Positions 59,601-64,000 of a stretch of 64,000 nucleotides of DNA are shown here, piece by piece (the first letter of the stretch is position 1; each line of letters opens with the position of its first letter). The translations under genes and the position numbers were made by a program. The stretch is from Ovis canadensis (taxonomy: Eukaryota > Chordata > Mammalia > Artiodactyla > Bovidae). The notes beneath the pieces were generated by a model. The model saw nothing but the letters and a program-made list of their open reading frames with translations, was not told where the DNA came from and did not search any database. The DNA lies in the NCBI RefSeq assembly GCF_042477335.2, contig NC_091255.1, positions 26,452,501-26,516,500 on the forward strand, in the 5' to 3' direction.

Positions 59601-59726
59601 TTTGCCCTCATAGGTTCTAAACTGGGATCACTCCTCACAAACGGAGATACTCAAGCTCACCTCGATCTCGTAGTCCTTCACCAGAGGGGGAGCAGCTGTC
59701 GCCGCCATGGCCAGGACCCCCACCAT
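26549..59726 (-). CDS. ATAD5: ATAD5 (ELG1), RFC-like PCNA-unloader large subunit, complete, 23 coding exons
   Basis: Coding exons: 59726-59661, 56736-54827, 53848-53752, 50613-50458, 49084-48949, 48370-48289, 46615-46431, 44775-44618, 44133-43974, 43522-43196, 40586-40490, 38912-38833, 38610-38468, 38381-38231, 36631-36455, 35723-35590, 34970-34877, 33893-33829, 30814-30634, 29045-28864, 28341-27479, 26899-26741 and 26627-26549. Phases agree throughout, giving 5682 nt and 1893 aa; human ATAD5 is 1844 aa from memory. A long, charged, disordered N-terminal half precedes an AAA+ module with Walker A GPTGVGKT (1179-1186), Walker B LILFEEVD (about 1348-1355) and sensor-1-like LTTSD (1381-1385). 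An insertion of about 160 residues separates the Walker motifs, as in this family. ATAD5 with RFC2-5 unloads PCNA from DNA and recruits USP1-UAF1 to deubiquitinate it. The human UAF1-binding segment (about 368-384, from memory) matches the [10 protein letters not shown] region here. An alternative exon 10 donor would give 1847 aa. Confidence 0.97.
26741..26899 (-). CDS. ATAD5: ATAD5 coding exon 22
   Basis: [20 protein letters not shown] and on to KEQGKSKR; acceptor ATTTACAG, donor GTAAAG. Confidence 0.95.
27011..27128 (-). mobile_element. Bov-tA SINE, partial, ATAD5 intron 21
   Basis: Antisense 3' half only; short flanking repeat CTAGTCTAG. Confidence 0.85.
27479..28341 (-). CDS. ATAD5: ATAD5 coding exon 21
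   Basis: 863 nt after TTTTTCAG. Start [20 protein letters not shown]; includes the acidic [12 protein letters not shown] patch and conserved [12 protein letters not shown]. Ends NLE with the codon split at GTAAGT. Confidence 0.96.
28864..29045 (-). CDS. ATAD5: ATAD5 coding exon 20
   Basis: [20 protein letters not shown] through [11 protein letters not shown], acceptor TTTTCTAG, donor GTATTT; phase 0 end. Confidence 0.95.
30634..30814 (-). CDS. ATAD5: ATAD5 coding exon 19
   Basis: [20 protein letters not shown] through PLSLC plus one base; the [15 protein letters not shown] stretch is the lid-subdomain helix with the conserved DIRK motif of clamp loaders. Confidence 0.96.
31690..33420 (+). 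mobile_element. Old L1 remnant, ATAD5 intron 18
   Basis: About 1.7 kb of decayed L1-like ORF1 region and 3' part (GAATTGGCAGAAAGAATTTT; GAGATGGCAGGAGAAAAAGG; CCAGCAGACTTGTTCTATAA). Frames are broken. Family assignment is from memory. Confidence 0.6.
33517..33710 (+). mobile_element. Bov-tA SINE, ATAD5 intron 18
   Basis: Sense copy missing part of the tRNA-like head; flanked by AAAACTCAAAA duplications. Confidence 0.9.
33829..33893 (-). CDS. ATAD5: ATAD5 coding exon 18
   Basis: 65 nt ([20 protein letters not shown] then SL), acceptor ACTATAG, donor GTAAGC. Confidence 0.95.
34877..34970 (-). CDS. ATAD5: ATAD5 coding exon 17 (Walker B second half, sensor 1)
   Basis: [20 protein letters not shown] and on to PVILTTS plus one base. 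Human, from memory, has FDED where this reads FEED, a conservative change. Confidence 0.95.
35309..35467 (-). mobile_element. Bov-A2 SINE fragment, ATAD5 intron 16
   Basis: Antisense copy truncated after GGGATTGAACCAGGGTC, lacking the tRNA-like head. Confidence 0.85.
35590..35723 (-). CDS. ATAD5: ATAD5 coding exon 16 (Walker B, first half)
   Basis: Ends SLILFEE at donor GTAGGT. Walker B is split by intron 16 and completed by VDVIF in exon 17. Confidence 0.95.
35755..36265 (-). mobile_element. L1 fragment, ATAD5 intron 15
   Basis: Antisense 3' region (TACAATGTAGTGTGAGTTTC ... CTCTGTATGATAGCCTCCAG). Confidence 0.65.
36455..36631 (-). CDS. ATAD5: ATAD5 coding exon 15
   Basis: The family-specific insertion between the Walker motifs: proline- and lysine-rich [17 protein letters not shown], then [12 protein letters not shown]. 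The LANYF core resembles a PIP-like motif (inference). Confidence 0.95.
36932..37050 (+). mobile_element. CHR-type SINE, ATAD5 intron 14
   Basis: Sense CACTTCCCTGGTCATCAGCG to GATCCCACATGGTGC. Confidence 0.85.
38231..38381 (-). CDS. ATAD5: ATAD5 coding exon 14
   Basis: [20 protein letters not shown] and on to NSYNISRSP plus one base; separated from exon 13 by a very short 86 bp intron. IFEVNASS is the strand after Walker A in RFC-type ATPases. Confidence 0.95.
38468..38610 (-). CDS. ATAD5: ATAD5 coding exon 13 (Walker A)
   Basis: Contains the P-loop GPTGVGKT (1179-1186; Lys1185 contacts ATP phosphates) followed by [13 protein letters not shown], with a phase-0 end at GTTAGT. The open frame runs upstream into the intron, but similarity starts after TTTTTCAG. 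Confidence 0.97.
38833..38912 (-). CDS. ATAD5: ATAD5 coding exon 12
   Basis: Completes Ser1125, then [20 protein letters not shown] and on to RDEKQE; acceptor TTTGATAG, donor GTATTT. Confidence 0.94.
39270..39530 (+). repeat. MIR SINE, ATAD5 intron 11
   Basis: AAATTGAGCTCCACCACTTT then AATAACTCAACCTCTCTAGG and AAGGATCAAATGAGCT. Confidence 0.75.
39711..39923 (-). mobile_element. Bov-A2 SINE, ATAD5 intron 11
   Basis: Full-length but diverged antisense copy. Confidence 0.88.
40201..40407 (-). mobile_element. Bov-tA SINE, ATAD5 intron 11
   Basis: Antisense copy with duplicated ATAATTTCTAG target on both sides; ends about 80 bp downstream (plus coordinates) before exon 11. Confidence 0.92.
40490..40586 (-). 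CDS. ATAD5: ATAD5 coding exon 11
   Basis: Encodes [20 protein letters not shown] and on to AIKKLH: the conserved entry to the RFC-like AAA+ module (box II-like WTEKYQP). The donor is the less common GTTGGT, chosen because it gives the expected LHSW junction with exon 12. Confidence 0.94.
40836..42160 (-). mobile_element. BovB LINE, 3' third with reverse-transcriptase remnant
   Basis: An antisense-to-plus BovB fragment of about 1.3 kb in ATAD5 intron 10, so in the gene's sense orientation. The minus-strand frame 41951-41166 encodes 261 aa of the reverse transcriptase C-terminal part with the catalytic YADD motif ([12 protein letters not shown]). It loses frame after TVKKAEE. The 5' two thirds and the endonuclease are missing, so it cannot move on its own. 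Confidence 0.92.
42435..42825 (+). mobile_element. L1 3' end with A-tail, ATAD5 intron 10
   Basis: AGTGATGTAAGACAGACACA ... CAAGTATACTTCAAC plus (A)11; opposite to ATAD5. Confidence 0.7.
43196..43522 (-). CDS. ATAD5: ATAD5 coding exon 10 (two possible donors)
   Basis: Residues 984-1092 of the long model. The distal donor (CCAG/GTAAAT, exon end 43196) fits consensus well. A weaker proximal donor (AAAG/GTTTGT, exon end 43334) is also in frame, and joining it to exon 11 gives DSSKDSG, which resembles the human protein as remembered. The extra 46 codons contain DVLIIDDD. Confidence 0.85.
43974..44133 (-). CDS. ATAD5: ATAD5 coding exon 9
   Basis: Acceptor TTATTGCAG, then [20 protein letters not shown] and on to CHCKQ plus one base, donor GTTAGT. 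Confidence 0.95.
44618..44775 (-). CDS. ATAD5: ATAD5 coding exon 8
   Basis: Acceptor TTCTTTAG, then [20 protein letters not shown] and on to NSTVV, donor GTAAGT; residues 878-930. Confidence 0.95.
45478..45667 (+). mobile_element. Bov-tA SINE, ATAD5 intron 7
   Basis: Sense copy, flanked by GGAACAACAACA duplications. Confidence 0.9.
46208..46299 (-). mobile_element. Bov-tA SINE fragment, ATAD5 intron 7
   Basis: Antisense 3' part only, ending within GGGATTTCCCAGGA; lies about 130 bp from exon 7. Confidence 0.82.
46431..46615 (-). CDS. ATAD5: ATAD5 coding exon 7
   Basis: [20 protein letters not shown] through QQKDH plus one base; the strongly conserved [20 protein letters not shown] block lies here. 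Donor GTGAGT. Confidence 0.95.
46805..46980 (-). mobile_element. Bov-A2 SINE fragment, ATAD5 intron 6
   Basis: Two tRNA-like head pieces in antisense; flanked by AATTAATC. Confidence 0.82.
47018..47128 (+). mobile_element. CHR-type SINE, ATAD5 intron 6
   Basis: Sense AATTCCCTGGTGGTCCAGTG to CACAAGCCACATGGTGTGGC. Confidence 0.87.
47742..47942 (-). mobile_element. Bov-A2 SINE, ATAD5 intron 6
   Basis: Antisense copy from GTGCTAAATCACTCAGCTGT to the truncated head TTCTTTACCAG. Confidence 0.88.
48289..48370 (-). CDS. ATAD5: ATAD5 coding exon 6
   Basis: 82 nt ([19 protein letters not shown] region), acceptor TTCTAAG, donor GTCAGT. Confidence 0.93.
48467..48512. repeat. Perfect 20-bp inverted repeat with 6-nt loop
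   Basis: The arm 48467-48486 is the exact reverse complement of 48493-48512, around the loop GTTTCT. AT-rich, in ATAD5 intron 5, about 100 bp upstream of exon 6 in genomic coordinates, near its acceptor on the minus strand. Confidence 0.9.
48550..48690. mobile_element. MER5-like DNA-transposon remnant
   Basis: CCTGGGAAGCTTTTTTCTAA ... GGACCTAGAAATTTAACATT ... CCAGATGATTTTGATGATCA resembles the hAT-type MER5A element; diverged. Confidence 0.5.
48949..49084 (-). CDS. ATAD5: ATAD5 coding exon 5
   Basis: Starts [15 protein letters not shown] after TTCTTAG and ends KNVP plus one base before GTAATC. The hydrophobic run LIII followed by serines resembles a SUMO-interacting motif. The human copy, from memory, reads VIIIDSS, with an acidic residue that is absent here. 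Confidence 0.94.
49590..50020 (+). mobile_element. L1-type 3' UTR remnant, ATAD5 intron 4
   Basis: ACAACATGGATGAACCTTTG ... GTGATGGATGCACAACTCTA ... AATTGCATACTTTAAA, an old mammalian L1 3' UTR pattern. Confidence 0.6.
50458..50613 (-). CDS. ATAD5: ATAD5 coding exon 4
   Basis: 52 codons between TGTTTAG and GTAAGT ([20 protein letters not shown] and on to PERSETE), phase 0 at both ends. Confidence 0.95.
50690..51340 (+). mobile_element. L1-type 3' UTR remnant split by CHR SINE
   Basis: Flanks on either side of 50893-51137 (ATACATGTCAGTATACATTT; GATAACGGGGGAGGCTTTGC) join into one old L1 3' segment. Confidence 0.55.
50893..51137 (+). mobile_element. CHR-type SINE inside an L1 fragment, ATAD5 intron 3
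   Basis: Sense long form with AAATAAATAAAC tail; splits an L1 3' UTR remnant (50690-51340). Confidence 0.87.
52960..53200. mobile_element. hAT-type MITE remnant
   Basis: AGTGGTTTTCAACTGGGTGG ... AATGTCTGGAGATATTTTTG ... CAGTACCAGGGTTGAGAGAC has the near-symmetric ends of a non-autonomous hAT element. The exact family name is not certain. Confidence 0.5.
53311..53507 (+). mobile_element. CHR-type SINE, ATAD5 intron 3
   Basis: Sense GGGACTTCCCTGGTGGTCTA to AAATAAATTTTTAAAAAG; GAACATCTTTT before and GAACACCTTTT after mark the duplication. Confidence 0.9.
53752..53848 (-). CDS. ATAD5: ATAD5 coding exon 3
   Basis: Acceptor TTTCAG, residues 659-691 ([13 protein letters not shown] region), donor GTAATT; completes the split arginine codon of exon 2. 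Confidence 0.95.
54107..54432 (+). mobile_element. Bov-A2 SINE, two heads, ATAD5 intron 2
   Basis: Sense copy with two tRNA-like heads in tandem (GGTAAAGAATCCGC twice). The second head keeps recognisable A and B boxes (TGGCTCAGCTGG, GGTTCGATCC). Confidence 0.9.
54827..56736 (-). CDS. ATAD5: ATAD5 coding exon 2 (large exon)
   Basis: 1910 nt, residues 23-658 plus two bases: the lysine- and serine-rich disordered N-terminal region. Visible short motifs are NNILDYF, which resembles the hydrophobic core of a PCNA-binding (PIP-like) motif, and the [10 protein letters not shown] segment near residue 380 that corresponds to the human UAF1-binding region. Both functional readings are inference. Confidence 0.97.
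57310..57838 (+). mobile_element. BovB LINE, 3' end fragment
   Basis: A diverged copy of the BovB 3' end (GACAAAGGTC... to GAGCAATTGAACTGAACTGA) in ATAD5 intron 1, opposite to the gene. Confidence 0.88.
58320..58430 (+). repeat. MIR SINE, ATAD5 intron 1
   Basis: GGAGTTAGGCAGATCTAAGT ... TGTGGGACCTTAAGCAAATT. Confidence 0.65.
58437..58635 (+). mobile_element. BovB LINE 3' fragment, interrupted
   Basis: The BovB 3' tail (GATGGTCGGATGGCATCACT ... GTCACAAAGAGTCAGACAC) broken by the ATAD5 exon 1 copy at 58504-58577. Confidence 0.88.
58504..58577 (-). other. Partial copy of ATAD5 exon 1 inside a BovB fragment (intron 1)
   Basis: 58504-58556 matches 59670-59721 of ATAD5 exon 1, with about four single-base mismatches and one 1-bp indel, in the same orientation. 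It interrupts a BovB 3' fragment between the parts reading GAGCAAACTCAGGGAA and CTGGCATGCTGCAATTC. A 13 bp unit at 552-564 is repeated at 565-577. It lacks the first ATG and the splice donor, so it is not a functional exon. Confidence 0.9.
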
Positions 59727-60260
59727 GCTCCCTGCTCTCCGGAATACCAGTTCCTAGGACCTTGAGCGGCCCGGCCCGGCTTGTCTGGAGGCCATGGAGG
59801 CGGCCGACTCCAGCAGGAGAGAGGACCTGGGCCGCGGGGTCCACCTCGGACTCCCCCGCGCCCACGGCCCGGGGTGGTCGCAGAGGCTGGGCCCAGCTCA
59901 GCCGAGTTGAACGAGGGAAGAGGCGGTAAGAAAGCGCGGGCAGCGAGAACCCTCGAGCGTGGTCGATGAGCTTGGGGTGCCCCCAAGGCGGGCGCTCTAG
60001 TCCTGTGTGATCGGGGCTGGCGGTCCCGCGGGAAAAGCAGGTCGAACGCAGAACCAACCCCTGGGCTTCGGAGGGAGTTCTTGTCAATTGGGTTTTCGCG
60101 CCGACTGGAGCGCAGGGGGCGGAGCTTAGGTTGCTTCCGGACGCTGCGCGGACGGTGAGCCCAGAGGGCCAAAATACTGCTTTGCCAAACCTGCGGGAGG
60201 CGGGACTGTTTGATCGAGAATCTAAAAGTAGCGGGGAGTTTGCCGATTTCAAACGTCTAA
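59640..60260. promoter_or_regulatory. ATAD5: CpG-rich promoter / 5' UTR of ATAD5
   Basis: A CpG- and GC-rich block surrounds exon 1 and reaches about 530 bp upstream. It has GC-box-like GGGCGGAGC and an ETS-like CTTCCGGA near 60134, and no TATA box. Several open frames here (for example 212 aa on the minus strand, 60273-59638) are composition artefacts of GC-rich 5' UTR. Confidence 0.75.
59661..59726 (-). CDS. ATAD5: ATAD5 coding exon 1
   Basis: 22 codons ([20 protein letters not shown] then IE), donor GTGAGC. The start has A at -3 and G at +4; a second strong in-frame ATG is at codon 7. A partial copy of this exon sits in intron 1 at 58504-58556. Confidence 0.95.
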
Positions 60261-60324
60261 CGCTCCGTTTCACGGATGAAGATGTGCTTTGACTAAGGCA
60301 GTTGGTGGCAAAATTAAAACCGTA

Positions 60325-60437
60325 TACTTTTTCTCGGCCGCCTGTGAGATCTTTGTTACCCCGCCAGGAATTGAACAGGCATCCTCAGTAGTGAAAACGC
60401 GGAGTCCCAACCACTGGACGGCTAGGAATTCCCTAAA
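60325..60437 (-). mobile_element. CHR-type SINE upstream of ATAD5
   Basis: Antisense, diverged (GAATTGAACAGGCATCC ... CACTGGACGGCTAGGAATTC); marks the upstream edge of the CpG block. Confidence 0.8.
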
Positions 60438-61420
60438 CCCCTATATTTTGATGCCCCAGATTAGCCCCTATTTAAAAGTGAAAATTCGTGAAATATCGAA
60501 AAAGGAATAACGATTGATTATCCTCCTCTCACTCGGACCAAAAGGTTATTTTGGCAAGCGTCCTACGTCGAGACACGCCCACTTGGGGGTCCAAGATTTC
60601 GACTTTCTACTCTTTTTTTTTTTTCCCAGTTCTTTTTCCTATTTATTTTGTGTGTGTGTGTATGTGTGGCTTCGACTTTTTAGTCCTAATTGAACTCATT
60701 TCTTCCTGTGGATCTTGTCCGCGCGAGCAGCTACGAGCCCACAGTCATGGCCTCAGCTGGCTGGCGTGTGTCCGAATTGTCCCTGCATACCAGTAGTATG
60801 CTAGTTTGTAGTCGCGATAATTTCATATATCTTTTGTATTGTTTTCATACATACGTTTAGCTTTACATTTTTTTACATGACACTTGCAATTTACAGAGTG
60901 TATTTATTTTGTTTGAGTGCATTACTACACGATGTGTAAGAGCTGGCACAAGACATTTAAACAGACCAATCAAATGAGAGAGAGAAGCCACCTTGTTTAC
61001 CGGGTTATGCAAACTGATTTTAACTGTTGAGTAACTTCGTCTGTCATTATGGTATTTGCTATTGTCTGGACAACATAAAAGTACAAATGTCTCCAATGAA
61101 ATTAGTGGTAATTACATTCTCTTTGAAAATTGTTAACCTTGATAAGGTTTTGCAGGAAGGGAGACTGCACTTCTATTTGTTGTTTTGGTTTGGTTTGTTT
61201 ATAACTCGTGTAGAATAAGAATACGCTCTAGGACAGAAAAGAGGAGCAGGAGGCGGAGCTAGAGTTGGGGGCGCTGAGGAGGAGGAGGAATCGATTAGAA
61301 AATTACTGAAAAAAACTGTAAGTCTCTCTGATTTGCACCCCCAAATTCAGTTTCTTCCTCTTAGCCGCAAAGGCAGCCAATATTACCTGTTTGGTAGATA
61401 GTATTGCAGACTTTCTTGGG

Positions 61421-61497
61421 GGGCTACCCTGGTGGCTCAGACGGTAAAGAATCTGCCTGCAATGCAGGACACCGGGTTCGAGCCAGAATTCCATGTA
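61421..61497 (+). mobile_element. Bov-tA SINE head fragment
   Basis: Sense tRNA-like head only (CCCTGGTGGCTCAGACGG ... CCGGGTTCGAGCC), then AATTCCATG. Confidence 0.85.
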
Positions 61498-61855
61498 TAT
61501 GGATAAATAAATGTATGTAAAAGTACGTATAAAAGTATCTGTAGAAAAATCTTTAGCTTTGTTTTTCTTTACACAGAAGGTAGCAACGTAAATATCACTC
61601 AGCAATTTTTTTTTCTGTTGTCTTCAAGACCTAGCCATGATACAGGTCCATTTGATTCATTCTCTTTCATTCCTAAGCATTTCACCCAGTTATGCACCTT
61701 TTATTTATCCATTTCCTTAGTGATGACCATTTAAATTGCCTTCAGTTTTCTGTTAGACAAACAGTGAGTTGATGAACATGCTTGCCTCCTTGAACGCAAG
61801 TAGTGCTTTTCCAGGATACACACCTAGATGTGGAATTGCTGGTTTCTGGAGTATG

Positions 61856-61996
61856 CAGGGAGAAGGCAATGGCACCCGACTCCAGTACTCTTGCCTGGAA
61901 AATCCCATGGACGGAGGAGCCTGGTGGGCTGCCGTCTACGGGGTCGCACAGAGTCGGACACAACTGAAGCGACTTAGCAGCAGCAGCAGCAGCAAC
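61856..61996 (+). mobile_element. Bov-A2 SINE 3' unit with (CAG)n tail
   Basis: Sense 3' unit GGAGAAGGCAATGGCACCC to CGACTTAGCAGCAGCAGC. Confidence 0.88.
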
Positions 61997-62604
61997 AGAG
62001 CATGCAGTGCTTTTTAGTCTTCCAAAAATCTACACATTTAAAATGTGCTGTGTTGTTAAGCATTTGCACTGAGTTTATTTTTAGATATTGAGTTACTATT
62101 TTACACAAATTTATTTAGGAGCTTATGGCATTTATTAATTTTCAATTAAATGAGCTGTCATATTTGTATGACAATTTAGCATTTACAATGTGCCTGTGTT
62201 GTTTTCTATTATCTCCCTCATCTGGCTAATCCTTACTTTTAAAAATTATTATTACCTTTTATATTCATCCAAATAATGCCTGTGTTTGGTTAAAAATGTC
62301 AAAGAGCTTCACAAAGCTTTTAGTCAAAAAACACCTAATTTATATTTCAACCTCCAGTTCTATTTCCCAGAGGCAACCACTTTCAAAACTCTTCTAGCAC
62401 TAAGTATCTGCTTATCTTTAAATAATCTAATATCTTTATACAGCTATTTCTTGATCTAACAATTTTAAACAGTATTCACTAATGTTCTGTTATGGTGGTG
62501 AAGGATTTACTTCTCTTGTAACACCACCCTCCACTCTTCCTCTCCTCCCACATTCCCAATATACCTAAATTATGAAGACTTGTACACAAATGTTCATAGA
62601 CGCT

Positions 62605-63340
62605 TTATTTGTAATAGTGAAAATCTGGGAACAACCTATCAACAGGTAAATTAATAAACATAACCATTCCATGGAATACTGCTGCTGCTGCTGCTAAGTC
62701 GCTCCAGTCGTGTCCGACTCCGTGCGACCCCATAGATGGCAGCCCACCAGGCTCCCCCGTCCCTGGGATTCTCCAGGCAAGAACACTGGAGTGGGTTCTC
62801 ATTTCCTTCTCCAGTGCATGAAAGTGAAAAGTGAAAGTGAAGTCACTCAGTCCTGTTTGACTCTTAGTGACCCCATGGACTACAGCCCACCAGGCTCCTC
62901 TGTCCATGGGATTTTCCAGGCAAGAGCACTGAAGTGGGGTGCCATTGTCTTCTCCATCCATGGAATACTACTCAGCAGTAAAAAGAAATGAACTATCAGT
63001 ACATGAAATAACATGGATGAATCTCAAAATCCTTCTGGTGAATAAAAGAAGCCAGATGAAAAAAGAGAATATACTGCATGATTCTATTTTTCTAAAATTT
63101 AAGAAGCTGCAAATTAATTTCTACTGACAGGAAGCAGATCATCATTGCCTGTGTTCAGGAGTTGAAGAAGGCATGGATTACAAAAGGATGTGTTACATGG
63201 AAAGTTTGGGAAGTGATAGAAATGTTTGTTATTTTATTATGGTCATGGTTCCCCATGAAAAAGTTAATCACATTACATGTTTTAAATACATGCAGTTTAG
63301 TGCAAATCAGTTATACTCAATAAAGCTGTTTTAAAAGATT
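62605..63340 (+). mobile_element. Old L1-type remnant split by Bov-A2
   Basis: TGTAATAGTGAAAATCTGGG on one side and ACATGGATGAATCTCAAA to about 63340 on the other, interrupted at 62683-62955. Confidence 0.55.
62683..62955 (-). mobile_element. Bov-A2 SINE with target-site duplication
   Basis: Antisense two-unit copy with (CTG)n start; duplicated CCATGGAATACT on both sides, inserted into an older LINE fragment. Confidence 0.92.
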
Positions 63341-63489
63341 GTTAACGCTGATTGAAGTTTTTCAGCATGGGCAGGACTCATTCGTGGATGACTGAGAAGA
63401 TGAACTGGCATTTTCACTGAGGGATTTCCTAGTATTAAGAGGTGGAGATCTTTTCTCTGGAGCACTTGGTTTCTCCAGTCTATTGAGGG

Positions 63490-63694
63490 GCATGTGTAGG
63501 TGCTCAGTCACTCAGTCTTCTCCATATGGACTGTAGCCCACCAACCTCATCTGTCCACGGGATTCTCCAGGCAAGAATACTAGAGTGGGTTGCCATGCCC
63601 TCCTCTAGGGGATCTTCCCGACCCAGGGATCAATCTTATGTCTCCTGCATTGGCAGGTGGATTCTTTACCGCTAGTGCCACCTGGGAAACCCCT
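63490..63694 (-). mobile_element. Bov-A2 SINE
   Basis: Antisense copy lacking part of the GTCCGACTC block; ends at tRNA-like head (CCACCTGGGAAACCCC). Confidence 0.86.
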
Positions 63695-64000
63695 ATTTAG
63701 GGGGAGAGGTATCTATATCTCATGTAGTTTCATGGAAGCAGTAGGGAGGAATCACCTAAATGCATGGACTAGGGCAATGGACCTAAAATATCTAACTCTA
63801 GTATTAACAGATATCCCCCAAGTTAGTCCCATAACTCATGATAATGTGCTGTGCTATTCATCCTTCCATCCATTCTATAAATATTGAGTGTCTGATACAT
63901 GCCAGCTGTGAACAAAGCAGCTATAACAAAACAGACAAAAATTCCTCTCCTTTTAGGATTTATATTCTAGTTGGTAGACATATATAATACAAATGATAGA

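Larger units (their letters stand above)
56737..59660 (-). other. ATAD5: ATAD5 intron 1
   Basis: 2.9 kb. Holds two BovB 3' fragments, a MIR copy and the exon 1 copy; 56740-57300, 57840-58310 and 58640-59640 have nothing else recognisable. Confidence 0.85.
60261..64000. other. Intergenic region upstream of ATAD5
   Basis: No gene recognised. Contains SINE and old LINE fragments; 60440-61420 includes a (TG)n run near 60650 and a GC/GA-rich block at 61231-61295. The first exon of CRLF3, expected next by synteny, was not found. Confidence 0.7.

Noticed and set aside
59635..60273. 212-aa and 164-aa minus-strand frames upstream of ATAD5
   Set aside because: They overlap exon 1 in other frames and lie in CpG-rich 5' UTR/promoter; high GC lowers stop frequency. 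No family similarity seen.
1..64000. Search for CRISPR arrays, phage or bacterial operons, integrated virus genes
   Set aside because: None seen. Repeats are dispersed mammalian SINE/LINE copies without regular spacing, and coding regions are spliced vertebrate genes.

Overview
This is a stretch of nuclear genome from a ruminant, most likely cattle or a close bovid. The evidence is dense interspersed BovB (RTE) LINE fragments, bovine tRNA-derived SINEs (Bov-tA/Bov-A2), and older cetartiodactyl tRNA-Glu SINEs (CHR type). These lie among spliced vertebrate genes with consensus GT/AG introns. No bacterial, phage, CRISPR or viral gene system is present. The sequence alone does not fix the species within Bovidae.

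Three genes are recognised, in the order known from human 17q11.2 (inverted here). ADAP2 (minus strand) has its first three coding exons at 6542-3585 and continues past position 1. TEFM (plus strand) is complete in four coding exons, 18938-23176. ATAD5 (minus strand) is complete in 23 coding exons, 59726-26549. ADAP2 and TEFM are divergent across about 12 kb. TEFM and ATAD5 converge tail to tail with about 3.4 kb between stop codons. Each gene starts in a GC-rich, TATA-less promoter block (about 5.8-6.8 kb, 18.6-18.97 kb and 59.65-60.26 kb). Every exon junction was checked for phase, giving open frames of 360 aa for TEFM and 1893 aa (long form) for ATAD5.

The genes are not an operon and have separate jobs. 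ADAP2 is an Arf GTPase-activating protein that binds phosphoinositides. TEFM is the mitochondrial transcription elongation factor. ATAD5 is the large subunit of the RFC-like complex that unloads PCNA and promotes its deubiquitination. Beyond 60.3 kb there is only repeat-rich intergenic DNA; the expected next gene, CRLF3, is not visible.

Four observations deserve a second look. About 53 bp of ATAD5 exon 1 is copied inside a BovB fragment in ATAD5 intron 1 (58504-58556), with a 13 bp tandem duplication at its edge. ATAD5 exon 10 has two in-frame 5' splice sites, 138 nt apart. A perfect 20 bp inverted repeat lies in ATAD5 intron 5 (48467-48512). A SINE appears to supply the nearest canonical polyadenylation signal downstream of ATAD5.
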